From contig JAGEMR010000010.1 in assembly GCA_021030915.1 (NCBI GenBank), positions 1 to 64,000 of the forward strand: 64,000 nt of DNA, given 5' to 3'. The notes below the pieces were generated by a model. It was given only the letters and a program-made list of their open reading frames with translations. It did no database searches and was not told the origin of the DNA. The translations under genes and the position numbers were made by a program. Of this stretch, positions 45,365 to 55,827 are shown piece by piece (the first letter of the stretch is position 1; the number at the start of each line of letters is the position of its first letter). This stretch comes from Astrothelium macrocarpum. Taxonomy: Eukaryota > Ascomycota > Dothideomycetes > Trypetheliales > Trypetheliaceae.

Positions 45365-45457
45365 GAATTTACACGCCATTGTTCCCGTTTTGCTTTCCAC
45401 GCTAGCTAAAAGAGCAGCCACTTGAGTTGAAGCGGGCACCTAATTCCCCAGCACATA
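45365..45457 (+). repeat. Dispersed repeat, copy D
   Basis: GCTAGCTAAAAGAGCAGCC, AGCGGGCACC and ATTCCCCAGCACATA in the same order as copies A-C, lying directly after the minisatellite as in copy E. Confidence 0.75.
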
Positions 45458-46859
45458 GCATTATGGAGGTAGATATTTGGCATTCGATGTTCTTAACGAT
45501 ACAGCTCTAATTCAGGCATCGTTTATTGAAGCTCCTCTCAGTGCTCCGCGGTTCTACATTTACCTCAACTGGTAGCTCTTAAGGCTACTGCAACACCAGC
45601 TCATGACAGGCAGGTTTAAAAAATCTTGAGTTGTGCGACTCTCGGACCTGCCGTCATTCCCTTTGTGACTGGGGTACTTCATTGTTTTCTGATGAAGAGA
45701 TTCTGCTCCTGCTAGGGTAAGAGCCAAGCAATCTAAATATCGTATTCAATGTTGTCACTGACTGATGTTCTCTAGCTATAGACTGCCTAATCGGTCTTTG
45801 GGTCTTGAATACCATTGATTTCATTTTCTATATTGCCGATTGAAATGACACCTAGTTCAAAACTAAGGAGTGCAGAGCAACATATCAATTCGAGTTTCCA
45901 TTCGGTAATCGTTGTGCTAGAGAATTTGGGGCCCGTCCTTTGCTGTTGGAGGAAATCTGTGCTCCTTTCGACCAAATTTGACTCTCATCGAGTAAATGTA
46001 CGTACTGATTGTCTTCTCTGAACCTCCTGAAGGTAAGTATTCACTTAATTAGGTGAACTCATAGCTCAAAAGGTAAGTCTTCTATTTAACTCAGCAGCGT
46101 GCCTTAGAAAAAGAATGATAGCACCAGTGCTAGGGCCGCTGATTCAGCAGCTCGTTCTCGGCACCATCGGCTCATAACGGGCACCACATAACGTCTTGTT
46201 AACGAACCAACGCTATGGATAGCCCTTGAACAAGCTGCCGCCAGAACCCTCTGGCTCCGTAAGGAAGCCAGCTGAGAAAATACCTGGGTACGTGCGCGCT
46301 TGAGCCATATCAGCCGAACATTTGGTGTCGTTTCCAATGAACGTATTCTGGGCCGAAATTATCTTTAGCACAGTCCATCAGGCTCGAAGAGACCCGCGTA
46401 CTGTTGATCTGCTCTAAAATTTGCATGCACTCGGTGTACTCCGTGAATCCAAAGCAATTCCGGACGTTAGCTGATTCCAGGTTCCGCAAGGGTTGTATTT
46501 ACTCGGTGAAATCAGGCAATGGTAACAGCATTCATCAAACTACGCTGTTGTGGTACCGTCAGTTGCTTTCCTGTAATCTAATCGATGACCCATCGAATGC
46601 CACTCATGCGATCTCGTTGGAGAATCCAACATCACCATTTCATGGGGTGCCGATGAGATTGACGCTTGTTTAAGCGATCGGAGCAAATAAAGCGTGGGGT
46701 GGTAAGGTAGGTCCTTCATATTCTCATACTCTTCTTTCTCCGTCTTTCTATTGCCTTGGGTAGTTTGATAGGTGACTTCAAGGCGTGCCATATGGTCTCC
46801 ATTCGCATGCTACTGCGTAAAGGCTCTTTCTCAGATTATTTCTTTACCCACCTTGCGAC

Positions 46860-49800
46860 ATGCAATCTTTCATTTGTCTGGTTACCCTCTTCTACTTTAC
46901 AATTTTCGCCCAGGCGCTGATCAAAGATATTGCTGCCTCGCGCGAACCATCCCAAGTTGAAGGTAGTCTTGCTCTCAGTCCCGTATTGTTTGTTCTAAAG
47001 ACCGAAGCGTATACTCATTTTCAAGAAGGCCGGAAAAACAGTACTCTTTTCGACAATTCCGCAGATTTTGCGGCTGCGCCAAGCACGATCTTTAGCGAAC
47101 TTTCTACACATGAGTCGTCACCACAGGTATCGTATACTTCAAAGTTGCGTGGTGTAGGAGACTATATTGCAAGCGGGTTAGGGATGCAAAAGGCCTCAAT
47201 CCCAGGACAGTCTTCAGTGCCATCATCTACTAGCCCAACAAAAAGCACTACTTCATCAGTCCTGCGTCAGTTGAAGTCCAATACTACTTCGACAACTTTG
47301 CCGACTGTCTCAAGCCATAAAAACGAATTTAATCCGGTCTTCATAACTCCTCAACCTCAAGATACTCGCAGCCTCCGATCTAGGCATACCTTCCATCCGA
47401 CGATAAATGCTTCACACACAGGGGAAGATAGCATGAGGTCAACAGATGGGTCGACAGACATACCTCGGAACTGGACTAGTATAGTTTCGATAAATGATAC
47501 GCAGGCCGTTGATCATTGCTGGGCACAGTGGACATCGTACTGGTCGCACAGTGCGATTATCACAGGGGACTGGATCTACGAAAAGGAAATAGATACCACT
47601 TTCACCACCACTACCACATGGCCAGAAGTCGAAGAATTGTCTACGACCGAAGTGGTCACATCCACCCAGACTATAACTGACAACGGGAATGCAATTACTA
47701 CCATTACCTCAATCTCAAGCTTGCCAATGTACATAACAACGTCATTCTTTCTCAACACAGTGATACCAGGGAACATTGAGACTGATACTGTGACATCGAC
47801 AGTACGATCACCGTTTTCCTCGTTTATCCCTGCTAATAACACTCTGACTTCGCCAGCGTGTAATCTACCTTCGATTGTATCTCAGTGCCAGAAAGAGTGG
47901 GATTCCTGGGCCTCCAGCTATGTTAATAGACCCACACAAGACTGCTCAGGAGTCTACACATTTTCAGGCACACCCCCTAACCAAGAAGTCGAATATTTTG
48001 ATTTCTGCACTCGCTCTAAACGATGGGCCCCGATACTAACCTCATCGCCTCTCTGCAGCCAGGCTTCAGTTTCAACTAATGTCTGTTCTCGTTTGCAAAT
48101 GGACTATATCAATACATGGGAGGCCGTAGTAGCAATTGAAGAAAATATTTACCAACCTCCGATGGCATCGATCGGATACCTGCCAACCGAAGTCACCGCC
48201 TCCAATGGATCAGTGATGTCCTCAAATTATTGGCCATCAACCTCGAAACTCGCGGCAGGATGCACTCTGGGATGCGGACACTGCGCCATTACCGGTGGGA
48301 CAGTACAATTATTCTATTGGCCTTCCACTGAAGCCTTACCTCCTGACGTCAATTCAGTTCATGCAAAACGCGAATACAAGCCGATCACTATTTCTACATT
48401 CAATACGTCGTTTGTCTTTGTCTCCCCTACTGCTTACGTTCTTTACTCCAAAGTTTATGCATCGAACTCTTGTGGGCAGGTTGGAAGAACTCACTACTCA
48501 ACTGCGATCCCCATCACCAATACAAAGGAGCTCTCATCAGTTTGGGCATCCGTTAATGAAACACAATACTCTCTAGATGAGGGGTATATCCAGGGTGGGG
48601 AAGTGCCATCATATACAGCTTCGTTCAACTTCACGGATCTAAATCCTCCAGTACCTGCTAGTATTTACGACCGTCAACCTTGGTGTGTTAGCTGGACTAC
48701 CAACCAAATGCTCATCACGGATACTTTTGCTGGTGATACTTATTACACTGTCATCAACGCAACGTGCCCACAGACTAGGCCATATGACCCTATTCTCATA
48801 GTTCCTCTGCAGTCTCTTCATGCCATCGATCCTTTATGGTCAACATGCACGATGGATATCAGAGGAGCGTTTGACCCGCCGTACCCTTTGGTGAATGCGC
48901 CTGTCGCAGCTGTACCGACTTCCGCGAACCTAATGCCAACCATGCCAGCAAAACCGGCTTCAGCACCGCTACCAAATCAACCGATTCAGACTGTCGGCAG
49001 CGACCCTGAGATATCGATTCTATCCTTTTCCCCTGCCCAGACACCAGAAAACTCGGGGAAGGCAAGCAATACTCGTCCACCTTCCGCTCTTGTGTCAGAT
49101 CCACGTTTCTCCAGCACAATAGACCCATCAGGCGAAACCCTTGACCCAGCAAATGCGAACTCGCCGAGTGGTAAAGCCAATCTCATCGCTCCTTTATCAG
49201 TTGAGCCGTCTGAGGTGGACCCCGACCACACCAAGGTCGGTGTCAGCAGTGGAATTGGAAGTATGATTGGTTCCTTGCTGGACGGCAAGACCAGTGTGTC
49301 TGCAGTTCCGCATTCGGACGCTGGTGACCCTCAACCTTTGGCATCTGCCGGTTTGAACTTCGATACTACCGGTCCTGGAGAGTTGGATGGTGCAAAGAAA
49401 CCAAATCCTGACGGATCCTCGGACGATCCTGCGGTGTTTCATAGTATTGATGGTACTTCCATGGCGCATACTTCCTCTCTACCGGATGATGGCCAGGAAG
49501 ACTCTGGATTATCTGGCGCGCATCAAGGGAAGAATGGAGACCAAGTCACGAAATCAGCTTATTCAAAGTCTGACGCAGTGGACCCAGAAATTTTTCCAGG
49601 CCAGGAGGCTGATGAGCCAGCTATAGCAGGTGCTGCTAGCTCATTAGCATTTTCCCATTTGATCGATCCAGAGTCTACCAAAGTAGCAGTGCCGACTACG
49701 TCAGTGCTGGGAGGCATTTTCACTGCCGTGGGTCACACATATTATGCTCTTCAAACGGATCTACCAAGACAGGATGGACAGGTTGTAATTTCCTCTGCAT

Positions 49801-50891
49801 CCAGCCTGGTAACATTATCTGTAAGCGGCAAAGCGGCCACTCTCGGGAAGCAAGTTGTCAGTGCTGCTACCAATGGTCTCGTCGTAGGAAGCAACACCCA
49901 TATTTATAGTGCCATGGATCTCGGATCATTTCCATTAAATTCGGAACCGGCTAAGACTCCCCGTGTAGGGTTGATAATCTCAGAGACTCCTTACGGGGCT
50001 TTCTTCACAGGAGACGTTGCTCTGTTCACCATTTCCGGAACGACTTATACGGCCTTCGGGCACGACGAACCTGGACACAAAGGGAAAATTATATTCCCTG
50101 TGGGCTCAAGCCATGTAACACTAAGCCAAGGTGAATCAGGTACAGTATTCGACGGGAAATTTATGAGTGTAGCAACGAATGGTCTGGTTATCGGAAGCAG
50201 CACCGAACCCTTCAGTTCTGCTACCATGGCGGCCATTGCTTCCTTTACAATTTCTGGCAAAGCCTACACAGCTTTTGGAGAGGATGATCCTGGACGTATT
50301 GATGAAGCTATAGTCCCTTTTGGCTCAGTCTTCATAACCTTAACATCTGGCGGATCAGATGCAACAATCAACGGACAGATTATCAGTGCTGCATCGAAAG
50401 GCCTGGTCGTGGGGAGCATAACACAGCCCTACCAAATCGTCGGTGGCTTGCCAACATCTGCAGACCCCACAGCAAAGTCCAACGAGCCTGTCGCTTCTTT
50501 TACTGTTCTTGGGACTGGCTACCAGGCTTTTCAAACGAGCGCGCTGGGCCACTCGGATGAGGTGGTCATTCCGCTGGGCTCGGACACTCTCACACTCTTC
50601 CTTGGAGGCGCGCCAGCCACATTGGATGGCGAGGTCGTGAGTGCAACGAAGGGCGGCCTTGTCATTGGAAAGAGCACCGAAGCATTTAGTACTGCGACGA
50701 AAAGCGAGCCCCCCATTGCTACGAATGCTGGCCAGTCATTCGACGGCGGGCCAGGCGGATCATCTGTGGGACCGAGCATATCGCCTGGATTGCAATCGCT
50801 GTCATCAAGCGGAAGACTAGAGGTCTCGATACGCTGGCTTCTTTCAAAAATGGGCTGGGTGATGGTGTTGGCTCTCGCAGATATGTTGTAG
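46860..50891 (+). CDS. Large adhesin-like secreted protein with four C-terminal repeats
   Basis: A single exon of 1343 residues. A signal peptide is at 1-19 (FICLVTLFYFTIFAQA). A Ser/Thr-rich, N-glycosylation-rich part to about 670 includes a Cys-containing region (CNLPSIVSQCQKEW, LGCGHC), and an acidic Ser/Pro/Asp-rich linker follows to about 945. Four related modules of about 70 residues begin near 953, 1052, 1125 and 1210, each with F-x-x-x-G-x-x-Y-x-A-F (or YYALQ), a TLSxGG-like strand and NGLVVGS/KGLVIG. The C-terminus is a Ser/Gly stretch, then a hydrophobic end (WLLSKMGWVMVLALADML), as expected for a GPI-anchor signal, though the final Asp is unusual. Such modules are frequent in fungal wall proteins; a role in adhesion or wall structure is inferred. 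Confidence 0.85.
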   Translation: MQSFICLVTLFYFTIFAQALIKDIAASREPSQVEGSLALSPVLFVLKTEAYTHFQEGRKNSTLFDNSADFAAAPSTIFSELSTHESSPQVSYTSKLRGVGDYIASGLGMQKASIPGQSSVPSSTSPTKSTTSSVLRQLKSNTTSTTLPTVSSHKNEFNPVFITPQPQDTRSLRSRHTFHPTINASHTGEDSMRSTDGSTDIPRNWTSIVSINDTQAVDHCWAQWTSYWSHSAIITGDWIYEKEIDTTFTTTTTWPEVEELSTTEVVTSTQTITDNGNAITTITSISSLPMYITTSFFLNTVIPGNIETDTVTSTVRSPFSSFIPANNTLTSPACNLPSIVSQCQKEWDSWASSYVNRPTQDCSGVYTFSGTPPNQEVEYFDFCTRSKRWAPILTSSPLCSQASVSTNVCSRLQMDYINTWEAVVAIEENIYQPPMASIGYLPTEVTASNGSVMSSNYWPSTSKLAAGCTLGCGHCAITGGTVQLFYWPSTEALPPDVNSVHAKREYKPITISTFNTSFVFVSPTAYVLYSKVYASNSCGQVGRTHYSTAIPITNTKELSSVWASVNETQYSLDEGYIQGGEVPSYTASFNFTDLNPPVPASIYDRQPWCVSWTTNQMLITDTFAGDTYYTVINATCPQTRPYDPILIVPLQSLHAIDPLWSTCTMDIRGAFDPPYPLVNAPVAAVPTSANLMPTMPAKPASAPLPNQPIQTVGSDPEISILSFSPAQTPENSGKASNTRPPSALVSDPRFSSTIDPSGETLDPANANSPSGKANLIAPLSVEPSEVDPDHTKVGVSSGIGSMIGSLLDGKTSVSAVPHSDAGDPQPLASAGLNFDTTGPGELDGAKKPNPDGSSDDPAVFHSIDGTSMAHTSSLPDDGQEDSGLSGAHQGKNGDQVTKSAYSKSDAVDPEIFPGQEADEPAIAGAASSLAFSHLIDPESTKVAVPTTSVLGGIFTAVGHTYYALQTDLPRQDGQVVISSASSLVTLSVSGKAATLGKQVVSAATNGLVVGSNTHIYSAMDLGSFPLNSEPAKTPRVGLIISETPYGAFFTGDVALFTISGTTYTAFGHDEPGHKGKIIFPVGSSHVTLSQGESGTVFDGKFMSVATNGLVIGSSTEPFSSATMAAIASFTISGKAYTAFGEDDPGRIDEAIVPFGSVFITLTSGGSDATINGQIISAASKGLVVGSITQPYQIVGGLPTSADPTAKSNEPVASFTVLGTGYQAFQTSALGHSDEVVIPLGSDTLTLFLGGAPATLDGEVVSATKGGLVIGKSTEAFSTATKSEPPIATNAGQSFDGGPGGSSVGPSISPGLQSLSSSGRLEVSIRWLLSKMGWVMVLALADML

Positions 50892-51658
50892 GGCTTGCCG
50901 TGCCAAAATGCCGCAACGAAGCGAGTCTCCAAGGGCTTACAGCGTGTTGTTTCGCTTTTTCTCTCTAATCATGTCCCTCATTGTCCGGTCCGGTCACCGA
51001 CCAGAATATGCACAGCATGCGCCAAAAGGTTCAGGTAATAATACACTCACTAGACAGAATTAAGGACCAATTACCATCATATTAGGACAGTCTAGGATAC
51101 AAGCCTATCACTGATACGAATGTCCAATTTTTGTTTGCAAGTCTTGCATCACTTTTGAACTGATTCGCCCAGGAAAGCCCTGTTTATCTCTGTATTGTGA
51201 ACCAGACGATAAATTGATAAGCGACAACAGTGGACTCCAAAGCAAATTGTCCACAGCGAATCTCTGATAAATAATATTGCGATTCTGTCTGGGAACATAG
51301 GGAAGGAACTGTGTCTGAGCAATGGATTCTTGTTCCACTTACTACCGGGGTAAACAGTCTATTGGCAGTCCATAGCGGCTTTCAAGTTCACCATCAGCCC
51401 TTCTTCCAACCAGCCACAGTCATGACCAGTTATCTCAACATCTAATTGAAAAGGCATTGTATTAATAGAGTTCTCCAGGGGAGGAAATCTGCGTTCGTTT
51501 TTAGTTTAACAATAATTCTAAATACAAATCGTCAAAGGCTACACTAGTATATGTTAAACTTAGTCATTGTTGTTCTCCTCCTGATTTTGGCGGGTTGGGA
51601 AAGCTAAAACAGCGGCGACTTAGGCCAAAACGGGCACCGGGTTCCCCAGCACATAGCC
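50892..51658. other. Intergenic with repeat copy C
   Basis: The only structure seen is repeat copy C at 51545-51655, which ends three bases before the stop codon of the next minus-strand frame. Confidence 0.45.
51545..51655 (+). repeat. Dispersed repeat, copy C
   Basis: The copy closest to copy A: CTGATTTTGGCGG, AAGCTAAAACAGCGGCGAC, GGCCAAAACGGGCACCGGG, TTCCCCAGCACATA. Confidence 0.8.
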
Positions 51659-52504
51659 TTATGGAAGAGAAGATTCTGCTGGGAAAGTCCACCCTTTGAT
51701 CAAAACCGTTTCATTCTCAACCAAAATCACTACGTTAAGCTCGTAATTGTATGTATTTGCTGGTGGATTTCGAAAAGTGATACCAGTACAATGAGAACAA
51801 CTTATTGGCTCGGCCAAAGGCACGCCAGAAAAATTTGTCGGTCTGATTGATATATTTTGAGCACGGTAAAAGAGCATTCCGCCGGGGAAACGAGTGAGAA
51901 TAACATCGATTGCTCCAACTGATCCATAAACTCCCGGGGAGATAATGGCCCGATTGATTACTGATCCAGTAGTTGACATTAGCGCTGTGAAGGAAGTTAA
52001 TATGGTACAGAAAGCCTTAGCATCATTGGTACCGCCCATAGTGCATGACTCAGTATGCTCACAGGCGCCGACTGCCCCCTGTATACTGGCACGCAACGTG
52101 CGCTCCATTGGATCTAGACGTGTCCCACAAATGATTCCAAAATCTCTTGGTGTACTTCCTCGGCCTCGTGGGCACCAAGATCGCACAAATCTGGTGTTTT
52201 CCGCAGGCATATCGTTGTATGGACATTCATTCATGAGCCTGAAGGGAAGAAAGAGACCCACTCTTTTAACAAGATCTAGATTAACGGGCGCTATGTCACG
52301 TTCTGCACGCTTAGGGTCTATCTTGATAGGTACATTCCTAAACAGTAGCATCTTAGTGAAACCGGCTCCTTGTGGACTTTGGTATTGTGAAACTCACAAT
52401 TGGATATTCATGCTTGTGTCATTTAAATGAGGCTGTGATCTGTTTAAAAAAGCAGCCACAGAGTCAGCTAGAGATAGTGCTGTACAGATGAACCAAAATT
52501 TCAT
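51659..52504 (-). pseudogene. Cys-rich secreted protein gene with one in-frame TGA
   Basis: On the minus strand ATG 52504 opens a frame with a signal peptide (MKFWFICTALSLADSVAAF), 36 codons, then TGA at 52396-52394, after which the same frame stays open to 51659 (about 281 residues in all). The later part has eight Cys residues (NECPYND, RSWCPRG, GIICGT, GACEHTESC, AFC, ISCSHC) and several Asn-glycosylation sites, which fits a secreted protein. A GTGAGT donor lies right at the stop, but no acceptor gives both a normal intron length and the right frame. The present stop codon abuts repeat copy C, so the original C-terminus may have been replaced. The family is not recognised. An alternative is a shorter protein starting at 52351 without a signal peptide. 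Confidence 0.6.
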
Positions 52505-53307
52505 GTTGAGTTGCAATAAGGTTTTGAGTTGCTATGTACAGCAGAGAAATGACTTTGGGTAATAATCTTCCTGTGTTACCTTGTACAACAATACCATTTG
52601 GCATACGTAGCTATCCCGCGTGAAGGGATTGATGCCGTCATTACGTTTTCTACGCGTTAACATATGGGGAAAAGGGAGAAAACCCAAGGTCGGGGCCAAG
52701 CGATACGTGACGCTAAGTTTCCGGCGTCATGGCTGACCGAGATTACCTAACAAGAGGTAAGCTTCTCGACGACAAAGTAGCTGAGATGGCCGGTGATCTT
52801 CACCCGCCTCATCCTTGACGCAGATGTTTTTCTCATTTGCTTAGATATCCTCTTCCTTCGTCCCAATTGAATCTCGCATTGGAGGGTTGCTTCTATCAGC
52901 CAACTCTGTCCCCTGACTCTCTACACCCCACAAAATACATTTCAATCCCACACGAGAAAAAAACCTGCCTCGGTTGAAAACCGCATTGCTGGAATGGTTA
53001 CCTATTTACTGGAACAATTTCCGGTGTTCTAGCTATTGGCGAATTAGTTGGGTTCGGACATGCATCTACGCGGATCGGTGCTATGCAGCCTAATGATGGG
53101 TCTAGATGCATATTGGGGCACGCCAAGTTGTTTTGAATATAGCTAACCTTGTTAAGATCATGATTTGTTACTCCACCGATCTGCGGAGCTACCTATCTAT
53201 GTTTGTGGTCATCCAACTGCTTGTAAGGATATATGGAAGTGCATCACCTTCAGCAAACGGAGTAAGGTATCAAGGTCAAGTGTTTCGAAAGCTACAATGC
53301 CATGTTT
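52505..53307. other. Intergenic, no supported gene
   Basis: Upstream of the Cys-rich pseudogene and downstream of the oxidoreductase. No motif or repeat recognised. Confidence 0.4.
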
Positions 53308-54490
53308 TCAACCATCTGCAACATCAATACAAACCTTGCCTTGATGTTTGCCTGAAGATAGGTATTTATATGCGTCTTTTGCTTGATCCAAGGTAAAGAC
53401 CTGAGAATCAACAACGGGCCGGAGTCTGTCTATGTTCGCTTCTATAGCTTTGCACATCTCCTCCATCTGGAGTCGAGTGCCGGCCCAAGCACCACGAGCT
53501 GTAAAAAGACTAAGCCAGCAATCGAGCAGGTTCGGCATTTCTTTCCTCCCGCTACCTACAGAACCAATGACGCTGACCACACCATCGAGCTTGAGACTGA
53601 CGACGCTTTGACTCAACGTATCTGGGCCGCCTACCTCAACAACAAAACCAACGCCAGCTCCTCCAGTCAGTTCCTTCGCAACAGAACCCCAGTCAGGGGT
53701 TTCATTATAGTTGATGATATGGTCTGCTCCAAGTTTCTCCAGGAGCTTAGCTTTGTCGCTCGAGCTTGTTGTGGCGATTACTCTTGCTCCGACAAGTTTA
53801 GCGAACTGGACTGCAAAGATGCTTACACCACCCGTGCCTTGAGTAAGAATCCATTGACCAGCAGAGAGTTGTCTGCCAGCCAAACCAAAGAGGGCATTCC
53901 AGGCGGTCAATCCGGCGCAGCTCAGCGTTGCGGCCTCGGTGAAGCTCAGGCCTTTCGGCATTTTAACAAGTCCCTGCTCATCGAAAGCCCCGACAGAACG
54001 CAAAGTCCCATCTACCGGAGCCCCAAGGCCTGATTGTACAGCCAGGTCGTTCATGGGTCCTGCCAAATTGTGTGGCATGATGATTGTGACAACTTCATCA
54101 CCAGGTCGAAATCGAGTGACATGTCTGCCGACGGCCAAAACGGTGCCAGCACCATCAGATCCAGGGATTACATTGGGTTTGACGCCCCAAGGAAACTTTC
54201 CTTGAGTGACCAGAAGATCACGATACTAAAGTTGCGATCAATTGAAGTTCAAGAAGAGTGTGGATAAATGAATGCACGCACATTTAGAGAAGCGCCTCGG
54301 ACTATGCACCTTTGTGAATTGTTGATCTTCAAAGGAGATAGTGTTGGAAAAATAGGATACACTTACTTTTGACTAACACCTGAGTATCACCAAGATCTGG
54401 TATAGGTTGCTCCGAAAATTCGAGAGAATCAACACCATCATGACCTACAACATTCCATTGTTTCGTAGCTCTGGGGATTGACTGCGCCAT
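53308..54490 (-). CDS. Zinc-type alcohol dehydrogenase-like oxidoreductase (MDR superfamily)
   Basis: Exons 54490-54367, 54301-54282 and 54225-53308 give 353 residues; the middle exon has only 20 bases, but both joins restore the family sequence GASLNYRDLLVTQGKFP. The N-terminal GroES-like domain contains IPGSDGAGTVLAVGRHVTRFRPGDEVV. The nucleotide-binding Rossmann fold has LTQGTGGVSIFAVQFAKLVGARVIATTSS and LEKLGADHIINYNE. The Cys/His ligands of the catalytic and structural zinc sites are absent, so it belongs to the zinc-free, NADPH-using quinone/enoyl reductase-like branch. The substrate is unknown. The stop and length are normal. Confidence 0.92.
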
Positions 54491-54823
54491 AGCTCAATGT
54501 TGACTTCAAACGTTTCCGGAAGTTGAGGCGAATGTCAATCGTCAACGAGAATCATCAATAATGCGTCCCGTAACTGGCTAAGAACACAAGCAATGAAGCT
54601 ATTAACGATTTACCAAGGAACTTTATATCCCATTTGAATGCATTCTTTCTATCATGTTGATTGGTAAGAATATTGTGAAACTTGGTGCGAATTTCGTCCT
54701 ACTGATTTGTAAGCATGAATATCTCCTTGGCGCATCTAGTATGGTGTATTGGCTAGTTGCAGCAGTTAGATATACTACGAGAAAGATTTCAAGCGCTTTA
54801 TAATCTAAGTATACGGGCAGTCA
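54491..54823. other. Intergenic between two minus-strand enzyme genes
   Basis: About 330 bp between the oxidoreductase start and the hydrolase stop. No structure seen. Confidence 0.4.
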
Positions 54824-55827
54824 TTATAGTTTAGCTATCTCTAAAAGCTCAGCTATCATGTTTTCCACCTTTCCAAGGAAGATGGAGACGTGTCCCTCGC
54901 CTTGCAGGAGGTGGTTTCTGAGGTTTTCTTGCGGCAGGTGCTTTGAGAGCCATACTCCTTGTGCATACGGAACCATCTTGTCTTCACTTCCTTGATACTG
55001 GATCACTGGCACTTTGACCTCATCAAGATCGAAGCCCCACGGTACAACGAATGATAGATCGTCATCTACCCACCCGTCTGAATTATTTTTGAGACCTTCT
55101 TGGAACGAGTCGACAATCAATTGACCCATCTCATTGCTCTCCATGGCTTTCTTATCGACATCTGGAAGAACACTGGCCATGGCCTCCGTCAAACCAGCGG
55201 CGTCGGCTTTCAGCAGTTCAGGTCGCATGGTTTCGCAGAACTTTTGCAGCTCTGCTTCGCCCTTTAACGCAGCTTTGTACTCTTGGATGTCTACCTCAAG
55301 ATCAGCACTTGAAGATCCTAAAGTATATGAGGGCTTCTGGATGGTGCTCACTATCTTCGCCTTGGCCTTCTAGCCAATCGATACCTTCAGCATCATAAGG
55401 ACAACCTCCCGCAATGCAAAGAGCGGCGACACAACCGGGCAATCGAGCCGCACATGCCAAAGCGTGCGGACCTATCCTCTGAATTAGCGCCTAAGACTTC
55501 AATCTGACAGCTTGGGTTTTGGGCTTACCACCACCACTCCAACCAGCTACAAAGCATTTTTTCGACACCTAAATGTTCGTTCAAAGCTTGGATGTCCGCG
55601 ACTGCGTCAACCACACGTCTTCCTTTGTTCCTGGTAGAGCCACCGTAGCCCGCTCTTGAGAGAGTAATCACCTTGACTCCTTTTCTTTCGCAAGTAGCTG
55701 AAAAGCTTGGGATTGGTGTGTATGCTCCTGGTGTGCCGTGGATATAAATCAGTGGAAACCCCTCTTTTGCACCTGAGAGAAAGTAATCAATGTTTCGTCC
55801 ATCTGGGAGTTTAAACTGCTTAGCCAT
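54824..55827 (-). pseudogene. Alpha/beta hydrolase gene with a one-base frameshift
   Basis: Exons on the minus strand 55827-55529, 55471-55352 and 55290-54824. The first exon has the oxyanion-hole sequence YIHGTPG and ends with the nucleophile elbow GWSGGG (catalytic Ser), but that elbow is read one frame over from the start. The shift falls in a run of six A (plus-strand T, 55557-55562): one base fewer would give a single 294-residue frame. After the introns the sequence continues PHALACAARLPGCVAALCI, DAEGIDWLEGQGEDNIQEY, and has the acid region VPVIQYQGSEDKMVPYAQG and the His motif LLQGEGHVSI. All catalytic elements are present, so an assembly error in the homopolymer is a real alternative to a pseudogene. 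Confidence 0.85.

Larger units (their letters stand above)
44757..46859. other. Intergenic repeat nest, no supported gene
   Basis: Contains 17-bp minisatellite units at about 45000-45330, a hAT-like MITE inside them (45061-45220) and repeat copy D (45365-45457). From 45460 to 46859 only short open frames without motifs are seen. The last 200 bases hold the promoter of the adhesin-like gene. Confidence 0.5.
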
